From JBAZUK01 sp041661445 (GTDB lineage: Bacteria > Chlamydiota > Chlamydiia > Chlamydiales > SM23-39): 64,000 bases of DNA. The notes under the pieces are model-generated. The model saw only the letters and a list, made by a program, of their open reading frames with translations, was not told where the DNA came from and ran no database searches. Positions 28,366 through 36,735 of the stretch are shown here, piece by piece (position 1 is the stretch's first letter; every line of letters starts with the position of its first letter). The stretch is from NCBI GenBank assembly GCA_041661445.1, contig JBAZUK010000006.1, forward strand, positions 15,284-79,283, read 5' to 3'. A program made the translations under genes and the position numbers.

Positions 28366-29358
28366 TTAAGAAATTTTTTTGTAAATCTTGCTGAAAGATT
28401 TTAATTTCTTTACAAGAACATCAAAGCCAAGTCTGTTTAATGCAGATAATTCAACAAGAGTATCTTCTTTGAAGGGATAAAATTTTTTGAAATTCTTAAT
28501 GTTCTCTTCTTGATCAAGATCGATCTTATTTAATATAGTTAAAAAAGGTTTGTTCAATAAATCTTTGCTGTAAGAGTTTATTTCATCAATAAGAATTTCA
28601 AAATCAGATATCGGATCTTGAGAAGATATGTCGACAACAAAAATTAAAATAGAAGTTCTTTCGATGTGTTTTAAGAAAGCTATTCCAAGACCTTTATTTT
28701 GATGGGCCCCTTTAATAATTCCCGGAATGTCGGCAACTGTTATTCGAGTATAATCATCAAACTCGAGAAGTCCGATATTGGGGTAGAGGGTAGTAAAAGG
28801 ATAATCACCAATTTTTGCTTTGCTATTGGTAAGTTGTTTTAAGATTGTAGATTTTCCGGCATTTGGCATGCCGATAAGACCGACTTCCGCTATTAATTTG
28901 AGCTCAAGGTGGATTTCTTTTGTCTCACCAGTTTGACCTTCTGTATAATTGTTTGGAGCTTGGTTAGTGGACGAGCGAAAAGAAGAATTGCCTCTTCCGC
29001 CTTTTCCTCCTTTGCAAACAACAAACTTATCGTTCTTGTCAGTGAATTCAAATAAGATATTGTTTTTCTCTTTAACGATTGTTCCTATTGGTACTTTTAC
29101 TATTAAATCTGAACCGTCTTTTCCTTTTTTATGAGCAGAACCACCTTGATGGCCATCTTCTGCTTTAATAATTTGTCTATGAAAAAATTTCTCCAATGAT
29201 AGTAAATGATCATCGACTTCTAAAATAATCGATCCTCCCTTGCCGCCGTCTCCACCTGAAGGACCACCTTTTGGAATGAATTTTTCTCTTCTAAAAGCAA
29301 CGGCTCCATTACCGCCATTTCCGGCAATAAATTTAACTTTAAGAGAATCAATAAACAT
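28366..29358 (-). CDS. obgE: GTPase Obg/CgtA
   Basis: The 330-residue product has the glycine-rich Obg fold (GNGGNGAVAFRREKF, then GGDGGKGG) in residues 1-158 and a G domain with GMPNAGKST (P-loop), DIPGII and NKIDLD. It stops after the G domain, so the variable C-terminal OCT domain is missing, as is usual in chlamydiae. Obg acts in late large-subunit assembly and stress signalling. It is cotranscribed with rpmA and rplU upstream, an order widely conserved and found in Chlamydia. Confidence 0.96.
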   Translation of the reverse strand: MFIDSLKVKFIAGNGGNGAVAFRREKFIPKGGPSGGDGGKGGSIILEVDDHLLSLEKFFHRQIIKAEDGHQGGSAHKKGKDGSDLIVKVPIGTIVKEKNNILFEFTDKNDKFVVCKGGKGGRGNSSFRSSTNQAPNNYTEGQTGETKEIHLELKLIAEVGLIGMPNAGKSTILKQLTNSKAKIGDYPFTTLYPNIGLLEFDDYTRITVADIPGIIKGAHQNKGLGIAFLKHIERTSILIFVVDISSQDPISDFEILIDEINSYSKDLLNKPFLTILNKIDLDQEENIKNFKKFYPFKEDTLVELSALNRLGFDVLVKKLKSFSKIYKKIS

Positions 29359-29419
29359 AAATTACTGGGTTTATAAAATAAAAAATGAAAAAAGGCTTCT
29401 TAATTAAGAAGCCATTAAC

Positions 29420-29668
29420 TTATTTTGGAAGAACTGAAACAAAAGTTTTATTGGTTTTTTTGAAAGATACCACGCCATCTACCAAAGCAAATAATGTGAA
29501 ATCTTTTCCTACACCTACATTCTTAGCAGGGTACCATTTTGTTCCTCTTTGTCTTACAATGATCGAACCTGTTGTAATAAATTCTCCATGAGCAGCTTTT
29601 ATTCCAAGTCTTTTGGAATTCGAGTCTCTTCCGTTTCTGGTTGAACCTTGACCTTTCTTATGTGCCAT
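29420..29668 (-). CDS. rpmA: Ribosomal protein L27
   Basis: The 82-residue product begins [20 protein letters not shown], a typical L27 N-terminus that reaches toward the peptidyl transferase centre, followed by [19 protein letters not shown] sequence with A in place of the last G. It lies 11 bases after rplU and 61 before obg. Confidence 0.97.
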   Translation of the reverse strand: MAHKKGQGSTRNGRDSNSKRLGIKAAHGEFITTGSIIVRQRGTKWYPAKNVGVGKDFTLFALVDGVVSFKKTNKTFVSVLPK

Positions 29669-29679
29669 TATTCTTTCTC

Positions 29680-29994
29680 CTAAATTAGCTCTATCTTGTT
29701 AACTTTAATTTTTAAATATTTTTGACGATGACCTTTTTTTCGGCGAGAATTTTTTCTTTCTTTGTATTTATAGGTAATAACCTTTGGTCCTTTAACCTGT
29801 TCAACAACTTCCGCATTAACTTTGCAATTGTCAACAAAAGGTTTTCCAACAATTATTTTATTTCCATCATTTAAAAGAAGAATTTCTTTAAATTCAACTA
29901 TACCGTCATTAATATCGCTTAAAAGTTCAATTTCGTAAGTGCCGCCTTCTTCAATTTTATATTGCTTTGAGCCGGTTTGAATAATCGCGTACAT
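29680..29994 (-). CDS. rplU: Ribosomal protein L21
   Basis: The 104-residue product begins [17 protein letters not shown] and ends with the L21 signature [16 protein letters not shown] followed by YLKIKVNKI. It is the first gene of the rplU-rpmA-obg unit. AAAGTTATC-type sequence upstream includes GGAG five to nine bases before the ATG, which acts as the binding site. Confidence 0.97.
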   Translation of the reverse strand: MYAIIQTGSKQYKIEEGGTYEIELLSDINDGIVEFKEILLLNDGNKIIVGKPFVDNCKVNAEVVEQVKGPKVITYKYKERKNSRRKKGHRQKYLKIKVNKIELI

Positions 29995-30060
29995 GATAAC
30001 TCCAAAAATATTTTTAAGATTAAATGATATATAATACTGAAATATTATCCAAGAGTCAAG

Positions 30061-30888
30061 TTATTCATATGAATAAAAAAGTTTTTTTATCGGAAGCAGG
30101 ACTATATAAAAAATTGTTATGATAATCGCAATCGTCGCTCCAGGCGGCCAGGATAGTAAATAAGAAATATAAATACCTAATGTATTGAATATTAAACAAA
30201 ATATTACAGATAAAACCATCATGACCTGCAGTCTGTATGTGAAAAAATTGGCTATGGTGGCAGGAATTGTCAACATGGCGATTATTAAAATAATGCCTAC
30301 TATTTTTATTAATAAAACAATTGAAAGACTGATTAGAGCAAGCAGGAGATAATAAAATGTTTTTACATAAACCTTTTGAAGATAAGCTGTTTCTTCGTCA
30401 AAACATATAATTAAGAATTTTCTATAATAAATAATTGAAAAAAAAAGTATTAACAAACCTAATGCTGATAAAATATATATATCTATTGCATTAGTAGTGA
30501 ATAAATCTCCGAACAGAACATGTGTACAGGTTGCCTGCCTGTGAGGGACGAACGCTAAAAAAATAATTCCGATCGCCATTCCGCAAGACCAGATCATGGC
30601 AATAACGGCATCCTCTTTTTGCTTATAATTTAAATGGACCCAACCAATCAAAAATGCAGAAAGTAAAGACGCGATAACTGCTCCGTACATCGGATCAAGC
30701 CAGGCAATATTATATTTATAGCTTAAGAAATCAAATAATCCGATTCCCGCTAAGATAGAATGAGAAATGCTTCCGGTTATCGAAGAGATTCTTTTTATAA
30801 CTACATAAGATCCCATTATTCCGCTAGTTAATGAAGATATGATTCCTGCTAAAAAAGCAAATTGTAAAAAAATCGGTATACTAATCAT
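30061..30888 (-). CDS. Metal ABC transporter permease (ZnuB/MntB family)
   Basis: The 275-residue membrane protein has about eight segments and the ABC-3 family blocks: an N-terminal AFLAGIISSLTSGIMGSYVV, SITGSISHSILAGIG, DPMYGAVIASLLSA and VKIVGIILIIAMLTIPA-like sequence (here IKIVGIILIIAMLTIP). The family imports zinc, manganese or iron. It overlaps the ATPase gene by eight bases. In Chlamydia a homologous permease and ATPase lie beside obg together with a binding protein, but here no binding-protein gene is present in the neighbourhood. Confidence 0.9.
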   Translation of the reverse strand: MISIPIFLQFAFLAGIISSLTSGIMGSYVVIKRISSITGSISHSILAGIGLFDFLSYKYNIAWLDPMYGAVIASLLSAFLIGWVHLNYKQKEDAVIAMIWSCGMAIGIIFLAFVPHRQATCTHVLFGDLFTTNAIDIYILSALGLLILFFSIIYYRKFLIICFDEETAYLQKVYVKTFYYLLLALISLSIVLLIKIVGIILIIAMLTIPATIANFFTYRLQVMMVLSVIFCLIFNTLGIYISYLLSWPPGATIAIIITIFYIVLLPIKKLFYSYE

Positions 30889-31600
30889 TTTTTTTCCTGA
30901 TTATCGGGCTATGATACAATCCCAAAGCGAAATGTTCGCATACTTCACTTGGGAGAAGAGTATTAACAGAGCATTGAACTGTTATGACTTTTTTTACCCT
31001 GCTAATAATAGTTTGAAGATCGTGACTTACCATTAAAATCGTTGTTGTTTTATTTATTTCGGTTAGAATATCAAAAATTGTTTTTTCTGATTCGGGATCG
31101 ATGTTGGCAGTCGGCTCGTCCAAAATTAAAATTTCAGGATCAGAAATCAAGGCTCTTGCTATTAGAGCTTTTTGAGTTTCTCCCCCTGAAAGACTGCCAA
31201 AAGGGCTGTGTACAAAATTTTTTAAACCCATTTTTTCAAGAATTTGTATGGCTTTTTCTTTTTGATCTTTCTTGAAAAAACCAAAATGTGATTTTGTCAG
31301 CATTCCAAGAAGAACAAATTCTAGGACAGTAATTGGGAACTGCTTGTCAATATTATACGCCTGAGGAACATATCCAAACTTTTCTCTTACTTCTCTGGGT
31401 TCTTTGCCGAAGACTCTAATTCTGCCGGTATGGGGCGCATAAATTCCAATTATTAGTTTTAATAAAGTGGTTTTGCCTCCTCCATTGGGTCCAATAATGC
31501 CTAAAAAGTCACCTTCTTCTACAGATAGATTTACGTCTTTTAAAATAGGTTTGACTTTGTAACAGAAACTAACTTTTTCGATTTCAAGTATTTTTTTCAT
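30881..31600 (-). CDS. Metal ABC transporter ATP-binding protein (ZnuC/MntA family)
   Basis: The protein has Walker A GPNGGGKTT, the signature LSGGETQKALIARAL, Walker B ILILDEPTANID and the switch histidine in MVSHD. Length (239 residues) is normal. The ATG at 31600 (MKKILEIEKVSF) fits family starts; an upstream ATG at 31624 would add eight hydrophobic residues. It powers the overlapping permease for a divalent metal. The gene starts about 140 bases from tRNA-Ser, where foreign DNA begins, which may explain the missing binding protein. Confidence 0.92.
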   Translation of the reverse strand: MKKILEIEKVSFCYKVKPILKDVNLSVEEGDFLGIIGPNGGGKTTLLKLIIGIYAPHTGRIRVFGKEPREVREKFGYVPQAYNIDKQFPITVLEFVLLGMLTKSHFGFFKKDQKEKAIQILEKMGLKNFVHSPFGSLSGGETQKALIARALISDPEILILDEPTANIDPESEKTIFDILTEINKTTTILMVSHDLQTIISRVKKVITVQCSVNTLLPSEVCEHFALGLYHSPIIRKKND

Positions 31601-31739
31601 AAAAATCAGTTTAATAAAAAACATATATTTTTTTAATCTAATATTTTTTTTTGTAATCCCAAAGTTATGATGACGCTCAATGTTTTTAAATCTGAGTTTG
31701 CTAATTTATATGATTATTTAATAAAATAGATTTCTTTTT

Positions 31740-31830
31740 GGAGGAGTGTCCGAGTGGCTTAAGGGGCACGCTTGGAAAGCGTGTGTTACGTTAATTCGTA
31801 CCGTGGGTTCGAATCCCACCTCCTCCGCCA
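31740..31830 (+). tRNA. tRNA-Ser (anticodon GGA), CCA encoded
   Basis: The acceptor stem GGAGGAG (31740-31746) pairs with CTCCTCC (31820-31826), with discriminator G and encoded CCA at 31828-31830. The anticodon GGA is at 31774-31776, and a long variable arm (GTGTTACGTTAATTCGTAC) marks it as a class II tRNA. GGTTCGAATCC is the T arm. It is the left border of the accessory region. Confidence 0.96.
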
Positions 31831-32238
31831 TTGCAACCAATTCGCACTTTTGTTCTCATTATCTAAAAGAGCAAGGGTATCGATGTTGGAATATGCAATG
31901 TAATAAGGCTTCTGCTTTATAATATTTCCATTTTCAATTATTGGTTCACTTTGAACAGGTCCCATTTCGATTGAGCCAAGTAAATTTTTTAATGCTAATG
32001 CTGATGATTTGGTGTTTTTGTTAAAGGTTTCTTGAAATTTTTCTAATCTGAATTCTATCCATTCTTTTGGTGGAGCTTTGAAGGCATTTGTTCTTTGAAA
32101 ATCCAATGCCTACATTTCTCCTTTTAATTTTTCTTGCCTGTTTTCTGAATCAACAATTGCTTCGGATACTAATTTAGAAAAATTTCCAGCTTTAATGAAA
32201 TTCAGGAGGTTTTGAAGTTCGGTTTGGATTTTCTCCAT
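31831..32238 (-). pseudogene. C-terminal remnant of a site-specific recombinase, abutting tRNA-Ser
   Basis: Read on the minus strand, one frame gives a coiled region (MEKIQTELQNLLNFIKAG, then SEAIVDSENRQEKLKGEM), a TAG stop near 32112, and then PPKEWIEFRLEKFQ, ALALKNLLGSIEMGPV and YYIAYSNIDTLALLD. This is the pattern I know from the tail of large serine-recombinase-family proteins (L-G-x-I-x-L-x-P ... YYxAxTxxDTLALL). The catalytic and DNA-binding domains are absent, and the frame carries an in-frame stop, so it is dead. It ends exactly where the tRNA 3' end begins, as expected for an element integrated at a tRNA gene. Confidence 0.72.
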
Positions 32239-32406
32239 TTGAAATTTTTTCTGATTTATACATTCCAGGCGAAAAGTTGATTAAAGCTTTCGATAAAAGG
32301 ATTGTTCAAATATAAGTATAGAGATAATAAAAATTTTAGATATCGAGGCAACGTTGTATGAAAATGTTTTGCCTATTATCTTTTTTTAAAATTGGAGCTT
32401 AATTTT

Positions 32407-33096
32407 ATGAATCGTTATATTAAAACAGCCGACAGAAAAATCGTTGACAACGAATCATGTTTTAAGTGTGCATGGTGCGGAACAACTCTATTTGAAAGAC
32501 ATCATATAGAACCGTATGCTTTAAACGGGCTAAATTCTGCAGATAACCTTATACTGTTATGCCCTAATTGTCATACAGATGTTCATAATGGAACAATTTC
32601 AGAAAAAGAAATAAATGAAAGAAAAAAGCAGCTAAATGGATTTATTGATAAAAGTTCCGGATGTTTGTCTATTACCGATACTCCTATTTTTATTTTAGGA
32701 GGAGCAAGGTTTGATGGAGGAATTGAAAGAATTTTAGTTCACAAAAACTATGACTATATTAAAATTGAAAATTTAAATAATAATTTACTTATAAGTCTTA
32801 GAATTTTTGATAAAGATGGCAAATTGATATGTTGGATGTCCAAAAATAGATGGTGGTTAGAAAATAATGATATTCTTGAATTCATCTTCCAAAAAAATCT
32901 ATTTTATATCAAGAGCAATGAAATAGAATCATTGTTGCACATGGAAATTGACAAAAATATTATTCGTGTTAAATGCAAAATGTATGTTAATGGAGATCTT
33001 ATAGAATTTAAGGATGAAGGAATTTTTCTTGGTAAGAATGTTTTTAGGATAGGAAGTTTTACAGGTAATAAAACCGCAATGGCAATCAGTGTATAA
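32407..33096 (+). CDS. HNH endonuclease-like protein with unknown beta-rich C-terminal domain
   Basis: The 229-residue product has an HNH fold in residues 18-62: zinc cysteines C21, C24, C52 and C55, the HH pair at 32-33 (ERHHIEPYALNG), Asn47 in SADNLILLC, and His60 in HTDVHNG. All expected active-site residues are present, so a nuclease is likely. The second part (residues about 85-229) is strand-rich and ends FTGNKTAMAISV; I do not recognise it. GGAG lies ten bases upstream of the chosen ATG; a TTG at 32392 is less likely. It sits alone between two recombinase remnants, which points to cargo of a decayed mobile element. A defence or mobile-element role is possible but unproven. Confidence 0.82.
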   Translation: MNRYIKTADRKIVDNESCFKCAWCGTTLFERHHIEPYALNGLNSADNLILLCPNCHTDVHNGTISEKEINERKKQLNGFIDKSSGCLSITDTPIFILGGARFDGGIERILVHKNYDYIKIENLNNNLLISLRIFDKDGKLICWMSKNRWWLENNDILEFIFQKNLFYIKSNEIESLLHMEIDKNIIRVKCKMYVNGDLIEFKDEGIFLGKNVFRIGSFTGNKTAMAISV

Positions 33097-33364
33097 AAAC
33101 TTTATAAACGATAAATGAAAAAACTGATTTCCCAACTTAAGAAAGGCTTAACAGATAGTAGAAAAATGTAGTGAAGATACAATACTTTTTGCGGCATAAA
33201 GCGTTATGGAAAAAAACGACGATCAAGATAGCTGATCATTTCTTGACCTATTGGCAGGGATGAATTATTATTAATAGTAATCTCTAATCGGTAATGGGCT
33301 GTAGAATGGGGTAATGTCATCCGGTATATTATTAACATCGAGTTTAGTTGATGCTTTTCCTCTG
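33097..33364. other. Degenerate DNA between the HNH gene and a recombinase fragment
   Basis: No intact gene. Short frames on the minus strand give proline-rich fragments (for example NNIPDDITPFYSPLP near 33340-33290) that continue from the HTH fragment to the right, so this is probably more of the same decayed recombinase. Confidence 0.4.
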
Positions 33365-33588
33365 TTAGTTCAATTTTAATCCTTTTCTAACAGTTGCCTT
33401 GTTGATATTTAATTTTGCTTCTATTGCTCCATACTCATACCTAATGCTTTTAATCCATTTATTTTAGAACTTAATTTTTGATGAAGCGGTGCAGTTTGAT
33501 TAAAAAATGATCTTGATTTTCGTAGGGATGAGAGAAATGGTACGAATTGGTACCCACCGAGTCCGATAGTTTCTTTTAAAGTATTCAT
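33365..33588 (-). pseudogene. Frameshifted fragment with recombinase-type helix-turn-helix
   Basis: On the minus strand the frame from an ATG at 33588 gives MNTLKETIGLGGYQFVPFL and later SKINGLKALGM. A shift of frame then continues as YGAIEAKLNINKATVRKGLK, which matches the resolvase-type HTH pattern (G-a-I-A-x-x-L-x-I-s-x-a-T-V). The frame breaks once and ends early, so it is a relic. Together with the remnants on either side it marks a decayed integrative element. The family assignment rests on a short motif. Confidence 0.5.
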
Positions 33589-33682
33589 TTATCGTATCTT
33601 ATGTTTTTGTGAGTTATAGAAGCTTGATCAATAAATCAAAAAAACATACAATTATGAGTTATAGAAATTGGAGACATAATTC

Positions 33683-34780
33683 ATGAAATGGGTTTGGCAA
33701 TTAGATAATTGGCCTGAATTTATTTATGATAATTCTTTAATAAAGGATTTGGAAAGAGAATTTCTTCAAGCAGTTGGAGGGGCGAATGCAGTACTTAAAC
33801 TTCTTGAAAATGAAGAAAAAAAAAGGGTGATTATTGAGATTCTTTGTTCTGAAGGTTTAAAAAGTGCGGAAATCGAAGGTGAAATATTACAGATTGATAG
33901 CTTGCAATCTTCTATTCAAAGACATTTTGGTTTTATTACAGATCATAAAAGCATCCCATTAAGAGAAGCAGGGATTGGTGAACTAATGTGTAAACTATAT
34001 GATACTTACAATGAACCCTTAGCTCATAGAACATTATATGAATGGCATCGATTAATTATGAGTAATGAGTATCGAATATCTGATATAGGAAAATATAGAA
34101 CTCATGAAGAACCCATGCAGATAGTATCGGGACGACTAGATAACAAAAAAGTCTATTTTGAAGCTCCGCCATCTAAAGATTTAAAACATGAAATGACTAG
34201 ATTTATTAAATGGTTTAATGATTCTATAAAAAGTGAATCTATTTTGCTAAGAGCTGCAATTGTCCATTTATATTTTGAAATCATTCATCCTTTTGAAGAT
34301 GGTAATGGACGTATTGGCAGAGCTTTAGTAGAAAAAGCACTTTCCCAAAACTTGCAAAAGCCAAGTTTAATTGCTGTTTCACAAGTAATAACAAAAAGAA
34401 AAAGAGAATATTATAGCGCTTTAGCTGAGTGTAATAATAGTTTAAATGTAAACAACTGGATTAAATTTTTTGCTGAAATTGTAATTCAAGCTCAAGAAGA
34501 ATCCCTTAGAATGATAAATTTCTTAATAGCAAAATCTAAACTCATGAACGCATTGAGAGGTAAAATTAATGAGCGCCAAGAAAAAGTTTTACTTAGGATT
34601 TTCGCAGAAGGTTTAAAAGGCTTTTCTGGAGGGTTAAGTGCTGATAATTATATTTCAATTTCAAAAATTACAAGAGCTACTGCAACTAGAGATTTGTCTG
34701 ATTTAGTAAAAAAGGGTGCTTTAACAAAAACAGGTAAATTGCGTCATACGCGTTATTGGCTTAACTTAGATTTTAAATAA
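33683..34780 (+). CDS. Fic-domain protein (AMPylase family) with internal inhibitory motif
   Basis: The 365-residue product has an N-terminal DUF4172-type segment (MKWVWQLDNWPEF), a Fic core with HPFEDGNGRIGR at residues 202-213, and a C-terminal winged-helix-like part (about 295-365). Fic proteins transfer AMP or related groups to target proteins. The catalytic histidine is His202. SAEIEG at residues 61-66 fits the inhibitory helix motif S/T-x-x-x-E-G/N, so activity is probably held in check within the protein itself (class II). The SD-like GGAG precedes the ATG by nine bases. It is framed by two recombinase relics and has no antitoxin gene beside it. Chlamydiae may use Fic enzymes as effectors, but no secretion signal can be read here. 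Confidence 0.92.
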   Translation: MKWVWQLDNWPEFIYDNSLIKDLEREFLQAVGGANAVLKLLENEEKKRVIIEILCSEGLKSAEIEGEILQIDSLQSSIQRHFGFITDHKSIPLREAGIGELMCKLYDTYNEPLAHRTLYEWHRLIMSNEYRISDIGKYRTHEEPMQIVSGRLDNKKVYFEAPPSKDLKHEMTRFIKWFNDSIKSESILLRAAIVHLYFEIIHPFEDGNGRIGRALVEKALSQNLQKPSLIAVSQVITKRKREYYSALAECNNSLNVNNWIKFFAEIVIQAQEESLRMINFLIAKSKLMNALRGKINERQEKVLLRIFAEGLKGFSGGLSADNYISISKITRATATRDLSDLVKKGALTKTGKLRHTRYWLNLDFK

Positions 34781-34790
34781 TTTCTGTTTT

Positions 34791-34943
34791 TTATTTTAAT
34801 AATTGAAGAAGAGCGAGAGTTTCGATGTTGGAATGATAAAAATAAAATCTTGTGCTCCCAGATACTTCTAGCTTATTTGGATCTATGTCAATTTCCTTTA
34901 AGGGGACAAAAACAATCCCAATTTGCAGCTGAAAGATCTCAAG
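34791..34943 (-). pseudogene. Second recombinase C-terminal remnant
   Basis: On the minus strand one frame reads GIVFVPLKEIDIDP and YFYHSNIETLALLQLLK before a stop at 34791-34793. This parallels YYIAYSNIDTLALLD in the remnant beside tRNA-Ser. The two DNA stretches (31868-31893 and 34810-34834) share a run ending TCGATGTTGGAAT. It is cut by a stop at its left end and is not a working gene. Confidence 0.62.
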
Positions 34944-35136
34944 TTTTTAAAAACATTTATAAAAAAGCGAATAAATGAAATTTGAATTAGAAAATGAAGA
35001 CAGGATGTTATCGACATTGTTTGTTCTTTAAGCGTAGGATTTTTAAAATTATTTAGTTGTATCAAAAAAAAAATCTTGAGAATATTTAGATATTCGTATA
35101 TGCATATAAGCTTATATAAAATATAAGGAGTAATTT

Positions 35137-36045
35137 ATGGATTATTATTATCAACCTCCGAAAGTTGAGTTTGTGCAATATGTTGCAGTAAATCAACAAT
35201 CAAATAAAAGTGGGATAAATATGAAAGATAAAAGTTCAATAAGTCAAAATTCTTCTAAGAGAGAAGAAGATGTTAAAAGAGAAGTAAGAGAAACTTATCA
35301 AAATGCAGCGAAAGGTAAAAATAAAAGTCCTAAAAATAACTGTTGTGGTGGTTCCTGTAACCCAAATGAATATTCGCAAGAACTTGGTTATACAAAAGAA
35401 GATCTGGAAAGTGTTCCGCAAAGCTGCAATATGGGACTTGGATGCGGTAATCCTCAAAATATTGCCCTTCTTAAAGAAGGGGAAGCTGTATTAGATTTAG
35501 GAGCTGGAGGAGGACTTGATGTTTTTTTAGCAGCTAAAAAAGTTGGCCCGAATGGAAAAGTATACGGTGTCGATATGACTCCAGATATGGTTAGTAAAGC
35601 CAGAGAGAGTGCAGCGAAGGGTAATTATAAGAATGTTGAATTTCTTTTAGGTGAAATAGAACACTTGCCGCTTCCAAACAATTCAGTAGATGTAATTATA
35701 TCTAATTGTGTTGTTAATTTATCAACTAATAAATCTAAAGTATTCAATGAAGCTTTTAGAGTACTCAAAGAAGGTGGCAGAATTGCAATTTCAGATACAG
35801 TTGCTTTCAAACCTCTTCCTAATGAAATGATTAATAATAAAGAACTTTATTGTAATTGTATTTCAGGAGCAATTACAATGGATGAATTAAATAAAATTTT
35901 AATCAAAGCCGGGTTTGTAGATATTGAAATAGATCAAGATAAAAACAGTCGCCAATTTATTAAAGATTGGGTTCCAGGGACTGATGCAGAAAATTACGTT
36001 GTCTCAGCAAAAATAAGAGCCGTTAAGCCAAGGTTGAAAAAATGA
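35137..36045 (+). CDS. arsM: Arsenite S-adenosylmethionine methyltransferase
   Basis: ArsM adds methyl groups to trivalent arsenic. The 302-residue product has the SAM site LDLGAGGGLDVFLAA (119-133) and the ArsM cysteines: a cluster at 69, 70 and 74, Cys97 (QSCNMGLGCGNP), Cys191 (ISNCVVNLS) and Cys241 (YCNCISG). The 50-residue gap between Cys191 and Cys241 equals that between the two arsenic-binding cysteines I recall in algal ArsM. AAGGAG precedes the ATG at 35137 by seven bases. A polar N-terminal tail of about 40 residues is extra. The stop overlaps the arsR start (ATGA), so both are one operon. Confidence 0.93.
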   Translation: MDYYYQPPKVEFVQYVAVNQQSNKSGINMKDKSSISQNSSKREEDVKREVRETYQNAAKGKNKSPKNNCCGGSCNPNEYSQELGYTKEDLESVPQSCNMGLGCGNPQNIALLKEGEAVLDLGAGGGLDVFLAAKKVGPNGKVYGVDMTPDMVSKARESAAKGNYKNVEFLLGEIEHLPLPNNSVDVIISNCVVNLSTNKSKVFNEAFRVLKEGGRIAISDTVAFKPLPNEMINNKELYCNCISGAITMDELNKILIKAGFVDIEIDQDKNSRQFIKDWVPGTDAENYVVSAKIRAVKPRLKK

Positions 36046-36386
36046 TAACACCAACTGAACTGTTTGCATTATTATCAGATCAGACTAGACTAAGATGTTT
36101 GCTTCTTCTTATTAAAGAAAAAGAACTCTGCGTTTGTGAATTTTGTAAAATACTAAATAGCATTCAACCTAAAATATCAAGGCACCTGGCTTATTTACGT
36201 AAGTCAGGTCTTGTTTTAGACGAGAGAAAAGAACAATGGGTTTATTACAAGTTAAATAAAGATCTTTCTCAATGGGTTAAAAAATTGCTCATTGATATCT
36301 TTAAAGAATTAAATAATAAAGATCCTTTTAAATCCGATTTTGAAAAAATTAGTAAATTAAAAAAACAACAGCTATGCAAAAGCTGA
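36042..36386 (+). CDS. arsR: ArsR/SmtB-family metalloid-responsive repressor
   Basis: The 114-residue winged-helix protein has LLSDQTRLRCLLLL, then ELCVCEFC with the arsenic-binding cysteine pair (CVC) and the recognition helix QPKISRHLAYLRKSGL. ArsR proteins repress their operon and release DNA on binding As(III). It overlaps arsM by four bases and is second in the operon; the reverse order is more usual. Upstream of arsM (35090-35130) there is an imperfect run of ATATTCGTATATGCATATAA that could be the operator. Confidence 0.93.
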   Translation: MITPTELFALLSDQTRLRCLLLLIKEKELCVCEFCKILNSIQPKISRHLAYLRKSGLVLDERKEQWVYYKLNKDLSQWVKKLLIDIFKELNNKDPFKSDFEKISKLKKQQLCKS

Positions 36387-36490
36387 TTTTATTTATAAAT
36401 TAAAATGAAATTAAATAAATAACCTACAATAATAATTCCGATTGCAACGATAGCAGCAAAAATTAAAATCAATTTCCATTTCATTATTAT
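36387..36490. repeat. Direct repeat copy of the 3' end of the ArsP-like gene (left copy)
   Basis: Bases 36387-36490 match 41321-41424, starting TTTTATTTATAAATTAAAATG, with about two mismatches. The right copy is the end of the intact permease gene. The left copy starts at the base after the arsR stop. Confidence 0.93.
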
Positions 36491-36540
36491 TTTTCTGAAT
36501 GAGAGAGTCCTGATTGGCAAAGCAAAAGCTATTCTTTATC
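36387..36540 (-). pseudogene. Truncated duplicate of the ArsP-like permease gene
   Basis: This is the 3' end of a second permease gene, coding on the minus strand and convergent with arsR. After the near-identical 104 bases, similarity continues in broken form (GAGAGAGTCCTG at 36501-36512 as at 41446-41457) and then fades. Only the last C-terminal residues would be encoded. Confidence 0.8.
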
Positions 36541-36735
36541 GAAAGAGATAATTTTATTATAGTCCTGTTTCCCGGTTGTGATTTAAGAAGATGAGCTTTG
36601 ATATCGACGATAATAGATTGAAGGAATATCAGCTTTGGAATGATTGTTTTCATATCTCCAATTTCAATTCATTCTAGCTATGATCTGAAACAGATTTATA
36701 GTTTTATAATTTTCAAAATTATCAGTTAGGATGGT
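36541..36735. other. Short degenerate spacer before the nucleotide transporter gene
   Basis: I see no gene here. The left part may be further decayed permease sequence. The segment is the downstream flank of the transporter gene. Confidence 0.4.

Noticed and set aside
31786..32106. A 106-codon minus-strand frame overlapping tRNA-Ser as a complete gene
   Set aside because: Its last residues (RRRWDSNPRYELT) are the tRNA read backwards, and its front is only the tail of a recombinase behind an in-frame stop. It is described as a pseudogene instead.
36411..36653. Eighty-codon minus-strand frame behind arsR as a gene
   Set aside because: It runs over the truncated permease copy in broken frames and continues into unrelated sequence, so it is a relic.
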